Positions 41,294 to 50,364 of a stretch of DNA of 64,000 nt are shown here, one piece after another (position 1 is the first letter of the stretch; every line of letters starts with the position of its first letter). Origin of the DNA: Phycisphaerae bacterium (lineage in GTDB: Bacteria > Planctomycetota > Phycisphaerae > UBA1845 > UTPLA1); the NCBI GenBank assembly GCA_023150615.1, contig JAKLKO010000006.1:124001-188000 (forward strand). The letters run 5' to 3'. The translations under genes were made by a program, and so were the position numbers. The notes beneath the pieces are model-generated. The model worked only from the letters and a program-made list of their open reading frames with translations, had not been told where the DNA came from and did no database searches.

Positions 41294-41481
41294 GTCTTTC
41301 GTGCCCCTCCGAGCGGCGGTCGCCGCGCTGGATCGGTTGTCTCGAACGGCTCACCCACCCCGATATTCAAGATTATCCCCGCCAGGGTCGCGATTCAACC
41401 GGGGAGCGGAAATATCGGGGCTGGGAACGCTCGAATCGGCGTCCGGGAGTTCGCGAAGCGCGTGCGACCGCGGGCCGCGCG

Positions 41482-42720
41482 TCAGTCCTTCAGCCAGCGC
41501 GCGGCCGCCTTGCGCAGCCGCGGGGCGGTGTCGATCGATTCCCACGTAAAACCCGGGCGCCCGAAGTGCCCGTGCGCGGCGGTCTGCTCATAGACCGGCC
41601 GGCGGAGCTTGAGTTGCTCGATGATGCCGCGCGGCGTGAGCGGGAAGTGATCGCGAACGAGCTTGGACAGGATCTCCTCGTCGACGCGGGCCGTGCACTC
41701 GGAATCGATCAGGACGCTGACGGGTTCTGCGACTCCGATGGCATAGGCAAGCTGAACTTCGCAGACGTCGGCGAGCTTCGCGGCGACGATGTTTTTCGCG
41801 ATGTGCCGCGCCATGTAGCTCGCGGAGCGATCGACCTTGGAAGGGTCCTTGCCCGAGAACGCGCCGCCGCCGTGCGCGCCGCGCCCGCCGTAGGTGTCCA
41901 CGATGATCTTTCGTCCGGTCAGGCCCGTGTCGCCGTGCGGACCGCCGACGACGAACCGCCCGGTGGGATTGATATGGAACACGATGTCGCGGTTCCAGAG
42001 CTTCGCGTCTTCCTTCATGACCACGGGGCGGATGACACGGTCGATGATGATCGATCGGAACTTCTCGTTGATGTTGCCCTTGCGGTCGAGTAGGTCGCGG
42101 CGCTCCTCGTGCTGGGTCGAAACCACGACCGTGTGCAGGCGGTGCGGCTTGTTGTCGCGATACTCGATCGTCACCTGACTCTTTCCATCCGGCTTCAGCC
42201 AGTCGATCTCGCCGCGCTCGCGTGCCTCGGCCAGCCGCTCGCAGATGCGGTGGGCGAGGTGGATCGGCAGCGGCATCAGCGCCCGCGTCTCGCGGCAAGC
42301 GAAGCCGAACATTAGGCCCTGATCCCCGGCGCCCTGCGCGTGCGTTCGCGTCGCGTCGACGCCCTGCGAGATGTCCGGCGACTGGCTGTGAAGACTGCGA
42401 AGCACCGCGCAACTCTGGTAGTCGAAGCGCAGGAGCGGGTCCACGTAGCCGATCCGCCGGATCGTCCGCCGCGCCGTCTCCTCGGCCGAGTTGAGCGCGT
42501 CGATTGCGGCCTGATTATGAACGGTCACCTCACCCGAGATCACCACCAGCCCGGTCGTGCACAGCGTCTCGCACGCCACGCGGGCGTACGGGTCCTTGGC
42601 GAGCAGGCTGTCGAGGATCGCGTCGGAAATCTGATCGGAGACCTTGTCCGGATGCCCCATCGTCACCGATTCGGACGTGAACAGATGCGAGGGGCGATGG
42701 TTGTTTCGTTGTCCCTTCAC
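41482..42720 (-). CDS. metK: S-adenosylmethionine synthetase
   Basis: A 412-residue enzyme forming SAM from methionine and ATP. It has [20 protein letters not shown] (ATP/methionine site), [33 protein letters not shown] and [20 protein letters not shown] with the KVDRSASY continuation. The start is GTG 42720, chosen because GGAGGAA lies seven bases upstream. Length is slightly above the E. coli enzyme. A good promoter (TTGTAC-17-TACGAT) lies 67-95 bases upstream; no SAM riboswitch was recognised in the 170-base divergent gap. Confidence 0.97.
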   Translation of the reverse strand: MKGQRNNHRPSHLFTSESVTMGHPDKVSDQISDAILDSLLAKDPYARVACETLCTTGLVVISGEVTVHNQAAIDALNSAEETARRTIRRIGYVDPLLRFDYQSCAVLRSLHSQSPDISQGVDATRTHAQGAGDQGLMFGFACRETRALMPLPIHLAHRICERLAEARERGEIDWLKPDGKSQVTIEYRDNKPHRLHTVVVSTQHEERRDLLDRKGNINEKFRSIIIDRVIRPVVMKEDAKLWNRDIVFHINPTGRFVVGGPHGDTGLTGRKIIVDTYGGRGAHGGGAFSGKDPSKVDRSASYMARHIAKNIVAAKLADVCEVQLAYAIGVAEPVSVLIDSECTARVDEEILSKLVRDHFPLTPRGIIEQLKLRRPVYEQTAAHGHFGRPGFTWESIDTAPRLRKAAARWLKD

Positions 42721-42786
42721 GGGGCGGTTCCTCCAGGAGCCGAGTACGTGCTCTTACCCGAACCGGCGCTCTGAGCCGAATCTGGA

Positions 42787-42815
42787 ATCGTACTGTCGCA
42801 CCGCGGCCGGTACAA
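42787..42815 (-). promoter_or_regulatory. Candidate promoter for metK
   Basis: On the minus strand TTGTAC (42810-42815) and TACGAT (42787-42792) are spaced 17 bases. The start codon of metK is 67 bases beyond the -10 box, and the site lies in the divergent gap shared with the heptosyltransferase gene. Confidence 0.5.
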
Positions 42816-42830
42816 GAGTAGCCTCGGCGA

Positions 42831-42857
42831 TTGTCGCCCGCGACGGTGCGGTATAAA
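42831..42857 (+). promoter_or_regulatory. Candidate promoter for the LPS-core operon
   Basis: TTGTCG (42831-42836) and TATAAA (42852-42857) face the heptosyltransferase gene with a 15-base spacer, a little short. It lies next to the divergent metK promoter, so the two transcripts could interfere or be coregulated. Confidence 0.4.
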
Positions 42858-42890
42858 GTAGGGCGATATCGAAGGTTGGATGCCCGTCCC

Positions 42891-43976
42891 GTGCCCAATC
42901 CCCGACACATCCTGGTCGTGCTGCCGAACTGGGTCGGCGACGTCGTGCTGGCGACGCCCTCATTGATGGCGCTGCGACGGCGCTATCCCGCCGCGCGGAT
43001 CGGCTACCTCGCCCGGGCGTACGTGGCCGACGTGCTGAGCGGCTGCTCTTGGCACGACGAGCTGTTGCACTGGCCCGACGCGCGCGGGGCGGGGGGGCTG
43101 TGGAACTTGGTGTGCGAACTGCGCCGGCGGGCGTTCGACTGCGCAATCCTGCTTCCAAACTCCTTCCGTTCCGCGCTGGCCGTCTGGCTTGCTCGCATCC
43201 CGCGACGCATCGGCTACGCCCGCGACGCCCGGGGCTGGATGCTCACCGACCGGATCGATCCGCCGCGCGACGGCCGGCGATTCGCCGCGATCTCGATGCT
43301 CGACTATTACCATCGCCTGTTCGAGCGGGCCGACTGCGGCGATGTGGGGCGGCGGCTCTCGCTTTCGTACGATCCGCAGGACGCCGAGCGGTTGGAGGCC
43401 CGCGTACCGCCTCAGACGGATAATCGTCCGCTGGTCGTGCTGAATCCCGGCGGCGCCTACGGCACGGCCAAGCTCTGGCCGGCCGAGAGGTTCGCCGCGC
43501 TGGCGGAGCGTCTCGTTGCGGAGTTCGGCGCGCGTGTGCTGGTGACGGGCACGCCGGGCGAGCGTTCGATCGGTGAAACAATCGCCGGTTGCAGCCGCGT
43601 CCCGCTAGAGACGTATTTCGATCCGCCGCTCGGGTTGGGGCCGCTCAAGGCGCTGATCGAACGCGCGGACCTTCTCGTAACCAACGACACGGGACCGCGC
43701 CATTTTGCGATCGCGTTCGGCGTGTCGGTCGTCACGATCTTCGGCCCGACCGATCCCGCCTGGACGGAAACGCATTTCGCCGACGAGCGCAAGGTGTCGT
43801 TGTCGCTCGACTGCCAGCCGTGCCAGGAGAAGATCTGTCCGCTCGGCCACACGAACTGCATGCGGCAGCTTGAGGTGGATGCCGTCTTCGCGGCGGCGCG
43901 CGACTTGTTGCAGCGACGACTTTCAGATCGGGCGAGCGACCACGTTGCGGTTCGCACGGGCGGTGGTGGACGATGA
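42891..43976 (+). CDS. Glycosyltransferase family 9, heptosyltransferase II-like
   Basis: A 361-residue GT-B enzyme. The N terminus HILVVLPNWVGDVVLATPSLM and the donor-site motifs GGAYGTAKLWPAERFAALA, LVTNDTGPRHFAIAFG and FGPTDPAWT match WaaF-type heptosyltransferases, and the Cys-rich tail CQPCQEKICPLGHTNCM is typical of them. It would add ADP-heptose to the inner core of lipopolysaccharide. GTG 42891 is the best start, although its ribosome site is poor (GAAGG about 15 bases away). It opens a seven-gene envelope operon, overlapping the next gene by four bases. Confidence 0.9.
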   Translation: MPNPRHILVVLPNWVGDVVLATPSLMALRRRYPAARIGYLARAYVADVLSGCSWHDELLHWPDARGAGGLWNLVCELRRRAFDCAILLPNSFRSALAVWLARIPRRIGYARDARGWMLTDRIDPPRDGRRFAAISMLDYYHRLFERADCGDVGRRLSLSYDPQDAERLEARVPPQTDNRPLVVLNPGGAYGTAKLWPAERFAALAERLVAEFGARVLVTGTPGERSIGETIAGCSRVPLETYFDPPLGLGPLKALIERADLLVTNDTGPRHFAIAFGVSVVTIFGPTDPAWTETHFADERKVSLSLDCQPCQEKICPLGHTNCMRQLEVDAVFAAARDLLQRRLSDRASDHVAVRTGGGGR

Positions 43977-44860
43977 TCGTCGAGACCGATCGGATGCACG
44001 TCGACTCGCCGTATCGGCAGGCGATCGCCGAAGCCGGCCTCGCGTCGGTGGAAGCGGTCCTGACCACGTTGGGTGATCGGCTGGTGGCTTGGAGCCGCAC
44101 GTCCGATACGATCTTCGCCTCGCTGCCGCGCTCGAACACCGGCGTCTACATCAAGCGCTATCACTATCCGCGCTGGCGACAGCGAGTGCGGCTCGCCCTC
44201 CGCGGGACGGTGCTGCGCAGCAGTCGCGCGCGGGCTGAGTTCCGCATTCTCAGAAACATGCGCCGCCACGGCATCCAGGCCGTCCGGCCCATCGCCTGGG
44301 GCGAGCGCCGCCGCTACGGCACGGTCCGGAGCTGCTTCCTGATGACTGAGGCGGTCCCGGAGTCGATGGCGCTTTCGTCGTTCATTCACACGTTTGGCGG
44401 ACGGCACTCGTCGTATCGCACGCCCGCCGCGATGCGCGCCCGGCGCGTGATCCTGACGACGCTGGCGGAACAGATCCGCTTCATGCACAACGCCGGCTTC
44501 GTGCATCGCGACCTGTTCTGGCGCAACGTGCTGATTCGTCCGCTGCCCAACCAGGAGTTCGAGTTCTACTTCCTCGACGCGTCGGTCGGACGCCGCATCC
44601 GCGTCCGGCAGTGGCGCAAGGAGTCGATCGTCCGCGACCTCGCGGCGATCGCCGTGCTCGCGCCGGAGTTCTGCTCGCGCGCCGACCAGCTCCGCTTCAT
44701 TCGCGTGTATCTCGACACCGAGCGCATCGACGACGAGGCCCGACGCTGGATGGAGCTGGTCCAGCAGCGCGCCCGCGGCCTTCGCTCGGCCGAACAGCAG
44801 CGCATGTTCCGCGAGCGCGTCTTCGATCGCATTCGCGCCGAACCGGTGGGCATCCTGTGA
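43973..44860 (+). CDS. Lipopolysaccharide kinase-family protein (WaaP/InaA-like), single domain
   Basis: A 295-residue kinase-fold protein. It has a beta-3 Lys in GVYIKRYHYP, a helix-C Glu in SRARAEFRIL, the catalytic loop GFVHRDLFWRNVLI (near residue 175) and the metal Asp in EFYFLDASVGR. All four catalytic elements of the LPS-kinase family (WaaP/KdkA/InaA) are present. It likely phosphorylates a core sugar of lipopolysaccharide or a lipid-linked acceptor; specificity cannot be inferred. ATG 43973 overlaps the heptosyltransferase stop and its stop overlaps GTG 44857 of the next kinase gene. Confidence 0.87.
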   Translation: MIVETDRMHVDSPYRQAIAEAGLASVEAVLTTLGDRLVAWSRTSDTIFASLPRSNTGVYIKRYHYPRWRQRVRLALRGTVLRSSRARAEFRILRNMRRHGIQAVRPIAWGERRRYGTVRSCFLMTEAVPESMALSSFIHTFGGRHSSYRTPAAMRARRVILTTLAEQIRFMHNAGFVHRDLFWRNVLIRPLPNQEFEFYFLDASVGRRIRVRQWRKESIVRDLAAIAVLAPEFCSRADQLRFIRVYLDTERIDDEARRWMELVQQRARGLRSAEQQRMFRERVFDRIRAEPVGIL

Positions 44861-45660
44861 ACGACCGGTCCGGCGCGCGCTGGAGCATCCGCTTGAGAGA
44901 ATTCGCCGACCTGCTCACGTCGTGCGGCTTCCTCGCCTACGAGGACTTCGCCCGATCATCGCGCGGCGACGCCGTCAGCCGCACGGGGACGTCCGAGACC
45001 CGCAGGCTTGAACTGCGCAACGGCGCCCGGTCGGAGCTCGTCTTCCTCAAGCAGTACCGCTATGGCGGGCCGCGGACGCGGTCGCGATTCCGCCGACATA
45101 AGGGCGCGATCGAGGCCCGCAACTACGAACGGCTCCGGCGCTGCGGCGTGCCGGTGCCGGACGTCGTGGCGCTCGGCTCGCGGTGCGTCGGCTGGCAACT
45201 CGCCGATGCGTTCATCATGACCCGCGGCATTCGCGACGCCCGTCCGCTCGATGAGGCCTGGCCACAACGGTCCGCATCGACTCCGGCGGATCGGGCGTGG
45301 CGCCGCGCCGTAGCAGAACGCTTGCTTGAAATCGTGACGCGGATGCACCGTCGGCACTTTTACCACATCGATCTCCAGTGGCGGAACATCCTCGTTGCTG
45401 ACGGACCGCGCGGGCCGGAACTGACTGTCATCGACTCGTCGCGCGGCGGCCGGCGGTGGAGTCCCTGGATGCGGCGGCACTGCCGACTACGGGACCTCGC
45501 CAGCCTCGACAAGTCGGCGCGGCAGTGGGTTTCGCGCACCGATCGCGTTCGCTGGCTGAAGCGGTATTCGTCCGCTGCCGGACGCGCAATGGACTGGCGC
45601 GACGTGGCGCGCTGGATCGGACGAGATCGCGCGAGAAAGCAGGGAGCGGCCGGTCCGTGA
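44857..45660 (+). CDS. Second lipopolysaccharide kinase-family protein
   Basis: A 267-residue paralogue-like kinase: beta-3 Lys in ELVFLKQYRYGG, helix-C Glu in EARNYERLRR, catalytic loop HFYHIDLQWRNILV (Arg of HRD replaced by Ile) and metal Asp in LTVIDSSRGG. GTG 44857 overlaps the upstream stop, and the stop overlaps GTG 45657. It is similar in organisation to its neighbours but clearly diverged, not a recent duplicate. It is expected to act on LPS core; the change at the HRD Arg is common in this family and does not imply loss of activity. Confidence 0.84.
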   Translation: MNDRSGARWSIRLREFADLLTSCGFLAYEDFARSSRGDAVSRTGTSETRRLELRNGARSELVFLKQYRYGGPRTRSRFRRHKGAIEARNYERLRRCGVPVPDVVALGSRCVGWQLADAFIMTRGIRDARPLDEAWPQRSASTPADRAWRRAVAERLLEIVTRMHRRHFYHIDLQWRNILVADGPRGPELTVIDSSRGGRRWSPWMRRHCRLRDLASLDKSARQWVSRTDRVRWLKRYSSAAGRAMDWRDVARWIGRDRARKQGAAGP

Positions 45661-47321
45661 AGACAAACGTCCAGATCGAGCCGCAGTACGCGGCCGTGCT
45701 CGCGGCAGCCGGCCTGACCGAGTTTGACGCGTTCATGGAGCGTCGGCCGGACGGCCCGCCCGCGAGCGTGCACCGGCATCGCGAGACGGTCCCGATCTGC
45801 GTGAACGGCCAGCCCGCGCCGCGCCGCTTCTTTCTCAAGCGCGTCTTCCGCGTGCCCGCGAAGCACGCCCGCGCGGACTGGCTCCGCCGTCGAGTTGCCC
45901 GCTCGCAGGCCTGGCGCGAATGGGAGGCCATCGCGCGGCTGGAGTCGGCCCGGATCGGCGTCATGCGCCGCGTGGCGGTCGGCGAGCGTCGGCGCGGCGT
46001 TCGAGCGGTCTCGGCGTTCCTGCTCGTCGAGGCCGTCGAGGCCGAGCGAACCGTCGCCGACTGGCTGCGGATGCATGACGGCGTGACGTCGCGGATGCGT
46101 CACCGTTTGTTCGCCGCCCTCGGCGAGACGGCCGGCCGCCTGATTCGTGCCGGACTCCGTTGGCCCGACGCGCATCCACGGCACGTCTTCGCCGCGCCGG
46201 CGGACGATGTCCCGCACGGCTGGCGGCTCTGGTTGATCGACGTCGAGCGCGTCGAATCATCGCAATCGACTCCGGACTTTTGGGCCACCTGGGTCCGCCG
46301 GCTCCTGCCGGTCGAGCCGACGCGGTTCGAGCAGCTCGCGTTCTGGTCGCGGTTCTGCTGTGCGTCTGGCCTGCCGCGCACCGCACCGGTCGGCGAGGCG
46401 TCCCGGATGCTCGCGTCCACGTCGCGCTTCGTGCCGCTTCGACGGCCGACCGATTCCAGTGACGCACCGCGCGGCCTGATCAATCGCGACGGCGTCTGGC
46501 GCGATCCATCGAGCGAGCCGTTGCTGGAGTCGCTCGGAATGCGCGATGCGGCGGAGTTGTTCCGCGCGAGGAACGGCTCGCCGCTGGACAAGCCCGGCCT
46601 GGATGCGCACCGCCGCCGGGAGCGAATCGAGGTTGATTTGAACGGCCGGCGCGAAACGGTCTTCCTGAAGCGGTGGCTCTCGCCGCCGCTGGCGGCGCAG
46701 CTTCGTCGCATCGCGGGCGGCGCACCGTGGCGTGCCACGGCACGGATCGAATGGCGTGCCGCGCGGCGCCTGGCCATGGTGGGCATCGACGTGCCCCGCG
46801 TGCTGCTCGTCGCGAGCGAGATGCTCGGGCCGTGGGAATGCCGCAGCGCCCTGTTGATGCGCGAGGCGGCCGGTACGTCGCTAGAGCAGTGGGTCCCGCA
46901 GCACTGGAACGGCCTGTCGCGGGCGAAGCGCAACGCCGTAATCGCGCAAGTCGCCGCGGTCGCGCGGATCATGCACCGTGCGGGGCTGTTTCATCGCGAC
47001 CTCTACCTCTCGCACCTGTTCGTGACCGTCGACGACGCCGGGTTGCCGCGCGTCTCGCTGATAGACCTTGGCCGCGTGCTGGACTCACCGCTGCGGCGGG
47101 AACGATGGCGGATCAAGGACCTCGCCGCGTTGCACTACAGCGCCCCGTCGGAATTGGTCGGCCGGACCGATCGCTTCCGTTTCCTGCGGGCCTATGCGAC
47201 CGATCTGGCCGGACCGCGTCGCCGCGTCGATCGCCACGCACGGTATCGGCGGTGGATCGGATCCATCGAGTCCCGTGCGGTCCGGATCGCCCGCCACGAT
47301 CGAAAGCGAGGCCGTGCGTGA
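45657..47321 (+). CDS. Protein with two fused LPS-kinase-family domains
   Basis: A 554-residue protein made of two kinase-like units. Domain 1 (about 15-260): beta-3 Lys in RRFFLKRVFRVP, a catalytic loop degenerate to RWPDAHPRHVF (Trp-Pro in place of His-Arg, Asp retained) and LIDVERVE. Domain 2 (about 290-545): Lys in TVFLKRWLSPP, GLFHRDLYLSHLFV and SLIDLGRVLD, a full WaaP-type set with His where ordinary kinases have Asn. Domain 1 may be inactive, may have altered specificity, or may be a regulatory unit. Starts at GTG 45657, overlapping the previous stop, and overlaps the glycosyltransferase start (GTGA). Confidence 0.84.
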   Translation: MKTNVQIEPQYAAVLAAAGLTEFDAFMERRPDGPPASVHRHRETVPICVNGQPAPRRFFLKRVFRVPAKHARADWLRRRVARSQAWREWEAIARLESARIGVMRRVAVGERRRGVRAVSAFLLVEAVEAERTVADWLRMHDGVTSRMRHRLFAALGETAGRLIRAGLRWPDAHPRHVFAAPADDVPHGWRLWLIDVERVESSQSTPDFWATWVRRLLPVEPTRFEQLAFWSRFCCASGLPRTAPVGEASRMLASTSRFVPLRRPTDSSDAPRGLINRDGVWRDPSSEPLLESLGMRDAAELFRARNGSPLDKPGLDAHRRRERIEVDLNGRRETVFLKRWLSPPLAAQLRRIAGGAPWRATARIEWRAARRLAMVGIDVPRVLLVASEMLGPWECRSALLMREAAGTSLEQWVPQHWNGLSRAKRNAVIAQVAAVARIMHRAGLFHRDLYLSHLFVTVDDAGLPRVSLIDLGRVLDSPLRRERWRIKDLAALHYSAPSELVGRTDRFRFLRAYATDLAGPRRRVDRHARYRRWIGSIESRAVRIARHDRKRGRA

Positions 47322-48520
47322 AGGTCGGCGTCTTCATCGAACGCGTCGAGCCCTGGCGCGGCGGAGCGGAGACGAGCACGCGCGAGCTGGTCGACGGGCT
47401 TGCGGCGCGCGGTTGCGACGTCACGGTCGTCGCCAGCAGCCCGGATCCCGGCTGGCCGGGCGCGCGATACGAACGACTCGAAGTCGGCGGCGTTCTGAAG
47501 CCGCTCCGCACCCGGACGTTCGTGCGCCGCGCGGGCGAGTTCCTGGCGACACGTCGATTCGACATCGTGCACGCGATCGCGCCGCTGGACGTCTGCGATG
47601 TGTATCAGCCGCGCGGCGGACTGGTCTGCGAGACGCTCGACCGGAACGTCGCGATCCGTCGCTCCGCGGCGCGGCGCTGGGCCAAGCGCATGGTCCACCG
47701 CCTGAGCCTCAAGCAGCGCAGTCTGCTCGAGCTGGAACGCCGCATCTTCCGCCCGAACGGACCGTGGATCGCCGCGGTCTCGCGCTATGTCGCCGATCAG
47801 GTCGCGCGACATTACCCGGCGGCCGCGCCGCGCGTCCGCGTCGTCTTCAACGGCGTGTCGCTCGATCCACCCGGATCGTCCGAGCGGATCGCCGCGCGGC
47901 AGCGCGTGCGGCAGATGCACGGCGTGCCGGACGGGGCGACGCTGATGATCTGCGTCGCGCACAACTTCCGGCTGAAAGGCGTAGGGATCCTGCTCGAAGC
48001 GGCCGCGCAGGCGCTGCGGGCGAAGGCCCTGCCCATCCACGTGCTGATCATCGGGCGCGACCGGGACGCGACGTACCGCGTCCGCGCGGCGCGGCTCGGC
48101 CTCGCCGGATCGGTGCGGTTCATCGGCTCCGTGGCGCGGATCACCGACTACTTCGCGGCGGCCGACGTCCTGCTGCACCCGACGTTCTACGATCCGTGCA
48201 GCCGCGTCGTGCTCGAAGCGCTCTGCTGCGGCGTGCCCTGCGTGACGACGCGCTTCAACGGCGCGGCGGAGAAGATCATCGACGGCACGCATGGATACGT
48301 GCTTGACGCGCCGGACGATGCGGCCGCGCTCGCGGACCGAATGCTCCGCCTGATGGACTCCTCGCTGCGCGCGCGCATGGCCGACGCCGCGCGGGCGCTG
48401 GCACCGCAGTTGCACATGCGTCGGCACGTGGATGAGCTGCTGGGCATGTACGATGAGGTGATGGCGAATCGCTCCGAGCCGCGGCCGGTCTATTCCGGCG
48501 GCGGCGTGCCGGTGCGCTAG
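47318..48520 (+). CDS. Glycosyltransferase family 4, LPS core type
   Basis: A 400-residue GT-B enzyme with the N-terminal VEPWRGGAETSTRELVDGLA, a middle VVFNGVSLD, and the donor-site region HPTFYDPCSRVVLEALCCG followed by VPCVTTRFNGAAEKI (EX7E-like arrangement). This resembles WaaG-like core glycosyltransferases, which transfer glucose or related sugars to LPS. GTG 47318 overlaps the double-kinase stop. Position between kinases and the deacetylase supports a role in core or capsule assembly. Confidence 0.88.
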   Translation: MKVGVFIERVEPWRGGAETSTRELVDGLAARGCDVTVVASSPDPGWPGARYERLEVGGVLKPLRTRTFVRRAGEFLATRRFDIVHAIAPLDVCDVYQPRGGLVCETLDRNVAIRRSAARRWAKRMVHRLSLKQRSLLELERRIFRPNGPWIAAVSRYVADQVARHYPAAAPRVRVVFNGVSLDPPGSSERIAARQRVRQMHGVPDGATLMICVAHNFRLKGVGILLEAAAQALRAKALPIHVLIIGRDRDATYRVRAARLGLAGSVRFIGSVARITDYFAAADVLLHPTFYDPCSRVVLEALCCGVPCVTTRFNGAAEKIIDGTHGYVLDAPDDAAALADRMLRLMDSSLRARMADAARALAPQLHMRRHVDELLGMYDEVMANRSEPRPVYSGGGVPVR

Positions 48521-48541
48521 GTCCCGCCGAGGAAGTCCGCG

Positions 48542-49360
48542 ATGTTTGGCGAAGGCAAACGCTGGGTCCGCTGGCTGCGGCAGCGCGGGCTTCTGCGTCG
48601 CGGGCGTTCGATGCGGATCGAGGGCAGGTTGCTCGTTCTTTCGTTCGATTACGAGCGCGGATTCGCGGGCGAAGATCTGCACGCCGCGGACGAAGGACTG
48701 GCGCGCGCGCTTGAACTCCTCCGAGATTGCGGTGCCCGCGCCACGTTCAACTGCGTCGCGAAGATCTCGCTCGTCGCGCCGCAGCGCATTGCCGAGATCC
48801 TCGCCGCCGGACACGAAGTCGCCTGCCACGGCTACGAGCACGAATCACCGCGCGACCTCCCGGACGAAGCGCTGGATCGCATGTTGGCGAATTGCGTCGA
48901 GGCGTTCGGACAAATCGGCCATCGGCCGCGCGGCTTCCGCTCGCCGCGCTCGCATTGGGACCGGCGCCTGCTCCAACGCCTGGCACCGCATGGCTTCGCG
49001 TACAGCGCCGAGCACGATGCGGCGCCCGCTCCGTACGCCCTGTCGTTCGGCGACGCGTCGCTCTGGCGGATGCCCATCGCGACGGATGACTGGGACGATG
49101 TCCGGCATCCCGGGCAGTCCGAGCGCGTCTCGCGCGACCATCTCAATCGCCTGCACCGCCGGTTCGCTCGCCACACGTACCTCGCCCTCGGCTATCATCC
49201 GTGGCTGCTGGCCGGAAACCCGCATCGAGTGGAACGACTGAAAGCGATGATCAGACAGGCGATGGCAAGTGGCGTGCGCATGTGCGCGTTCGATGATCTG
49301 CTCGGCGAGGATACGACGTTTCTTCGCGCATCACGCAGCGCGGAGGAGCAGACCGCGTGA
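48542..49360 (+). CDS. Polysaccharide deacetylase family protein
   Basis: A 272-residue NodB-fold enzyme: LVLSFDYERG carries the catalytic Asp, ACHGYEHESP gives the metal-binding His pair, and GFRSPRSHWD is the conserved third motif. No signal peptide is seen, but the N terminus is basic (RWVRWLRQRGLLRRGR). It could remove acetyl groups from a sugar of the envelope polysaccharide made by neighbouring genes. It starts 22 bases after the glycosyltransferase and overlaps plsY (GTGA). Confidence 0.86.
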   Translation: MFGEGKRWVRWLRQRGLLRRGRSMRIEGRLLVLSFDYERGFAGEDLHAADEGLARALELLRDCGARATFNCVAKISLVAPQRIAEILAAGHEVACHGYEHESPRDLPDEALDRMLANCVEAFGQIGHRPRGFRSPRSHWDRRLLQRLAPHGFAYSAEHDAAPAPYALSFGDASLWRMPIATDDWDDVRHPGQSERVSRDHLNRLHRRFARHTYLALGYHPWLLAGNPHRVERLKAMIRQAMASGVRMCAFDDLLGEDTTFLRASRSAEEQTA

Positions 49361-50088
49361 TGCTCGCGCTGTTCGTTATCGGTTCCTACCTCATCGCGTC
49401 AATCCCCTTCGGATTGCTCATCGCGCGGGCTCGCGGCGTCGACATCCGAGCGTGCGGCAGCGGCAACATCGGCGCGACCAACGTCGGCCGGATCCTGGGG
49501 CGCAAGTGGGGACTCCTGGTCCTGATGCTCGATGCGCTCAAGGGCGCGACGCCGGTCGTGCTTGCCGGCTGGCTCACGCGGCGTAACCCGGCCTTCGTCC
49601 CGTTCGACGGTCCGATGGTCGTCGACTGGACGCTTTTGGCGGTCGCGATCGCATGTCTGGCCGGGAGCGTCGCGCCGATACTTGCGGGTTTTCGGGGCGG
49701 CAAGGCGGTCGCCACGTCGTTGGGCATCGTGCTGGCAATCCCGCCGCTGTGGGAAGCGGTGGCGGTCGCCCTGGTCTGCTACCTGGTCGCACGAAAGCTC
49801 AGTGGTTTTGTCTCCGTAGGCTCACTCGTTGCGGCGACCGTACTTCCGCTCGCGTGTCTGTTGCTCTGGCGGATCGGCCGCTTCGACATGACGCGACACG
49901 CCCCGCTGATGTTGCTCGTTCTGACACTGACGGCGATCGTGTTCATCCGCCACCGCGCAAACGTCGCCCGGCTCCTCGCGGGGACCGAACCGCAACCCCC
50001 CGCGGCGGACGATCCAGCGGTGCGCTCGGATGCCGTTGGGACCGAATCGCCGAGGGAGTCAGGCCATTCCGGAGCGTCGGCCCGATAA
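49357..50088 (+). CDS. plsY: Glycerol-3-phosphate acyltransferase PlsY
   Basis: A 243-residue multi-helix membrane protein with the PlsY signatures GSGNIGATNVGR (motif 1), GWLTRR..., and GFRGGKAVATSLGI (motif 2/3). It transfers an acyl group from acyl-phosphate to glycerol 3-phosphate, the first step of phospholipid synthesis. GTG 49357 gives MM at the start and overlaps the deacetylase stop; ATG 49360 is equally possible. The C terminus has a Pro/Asp/Ser-rich extension of about 30 residues beyond the typical family end. Confidence 0.94.
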   Translation: MMLALFVIGSYLIASIPFGLLIARARGVDIRACGSGNIGATNVGRILGRKWGLLVLMLDALKGATPVVLAGWLTRRNPAFVPFDGPMVVDWTLLAVAIACLAGSVAPILAGFRGGKAVATSLGIVLAIPPLWEAVAVALVCYLVARKLSGFVSVGSLVAATVLPLACLLLWRIGRFDMTRHAPLMLLVLTLTAIVFIRHRANVARLLAGTEPQPPAADDPAVRSDAVGTESPRESGHSGASAR

Positions 50089-50364
50089 TTTCGCGCCTGC
50101 CCGTTGCGCGATCGGTGAAACTCCGTCGTTGAAGCGAGCTTGATCCGCCCGTTCTGCCGAGATAAACTACGGATGAGCCTCGCACTCGGGAGGCACCAGC
50201 GCGCGAACGGCCGATAACCATCGGTGTTTCAGGGGGCTGTCGCGACGTCGCCGGGGCTTCCATCCAGATCGGTTTGACGCCGCGCCTTCCCGGTGTCGAT
50301 CGAAACCGAATCGCCCAAGCGTCCGCGGTACGGGCCGCCATGCCGGTCCGGGGAGAGTTCTGCC

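Noticed and set aside
42721-42890. Possible SAM riboswitch upstream of metK
   Set aside because: The 170-base divergent gap shows ordinary promoter elements but none of the conserved SAM-I/II cores or a leader terminator.
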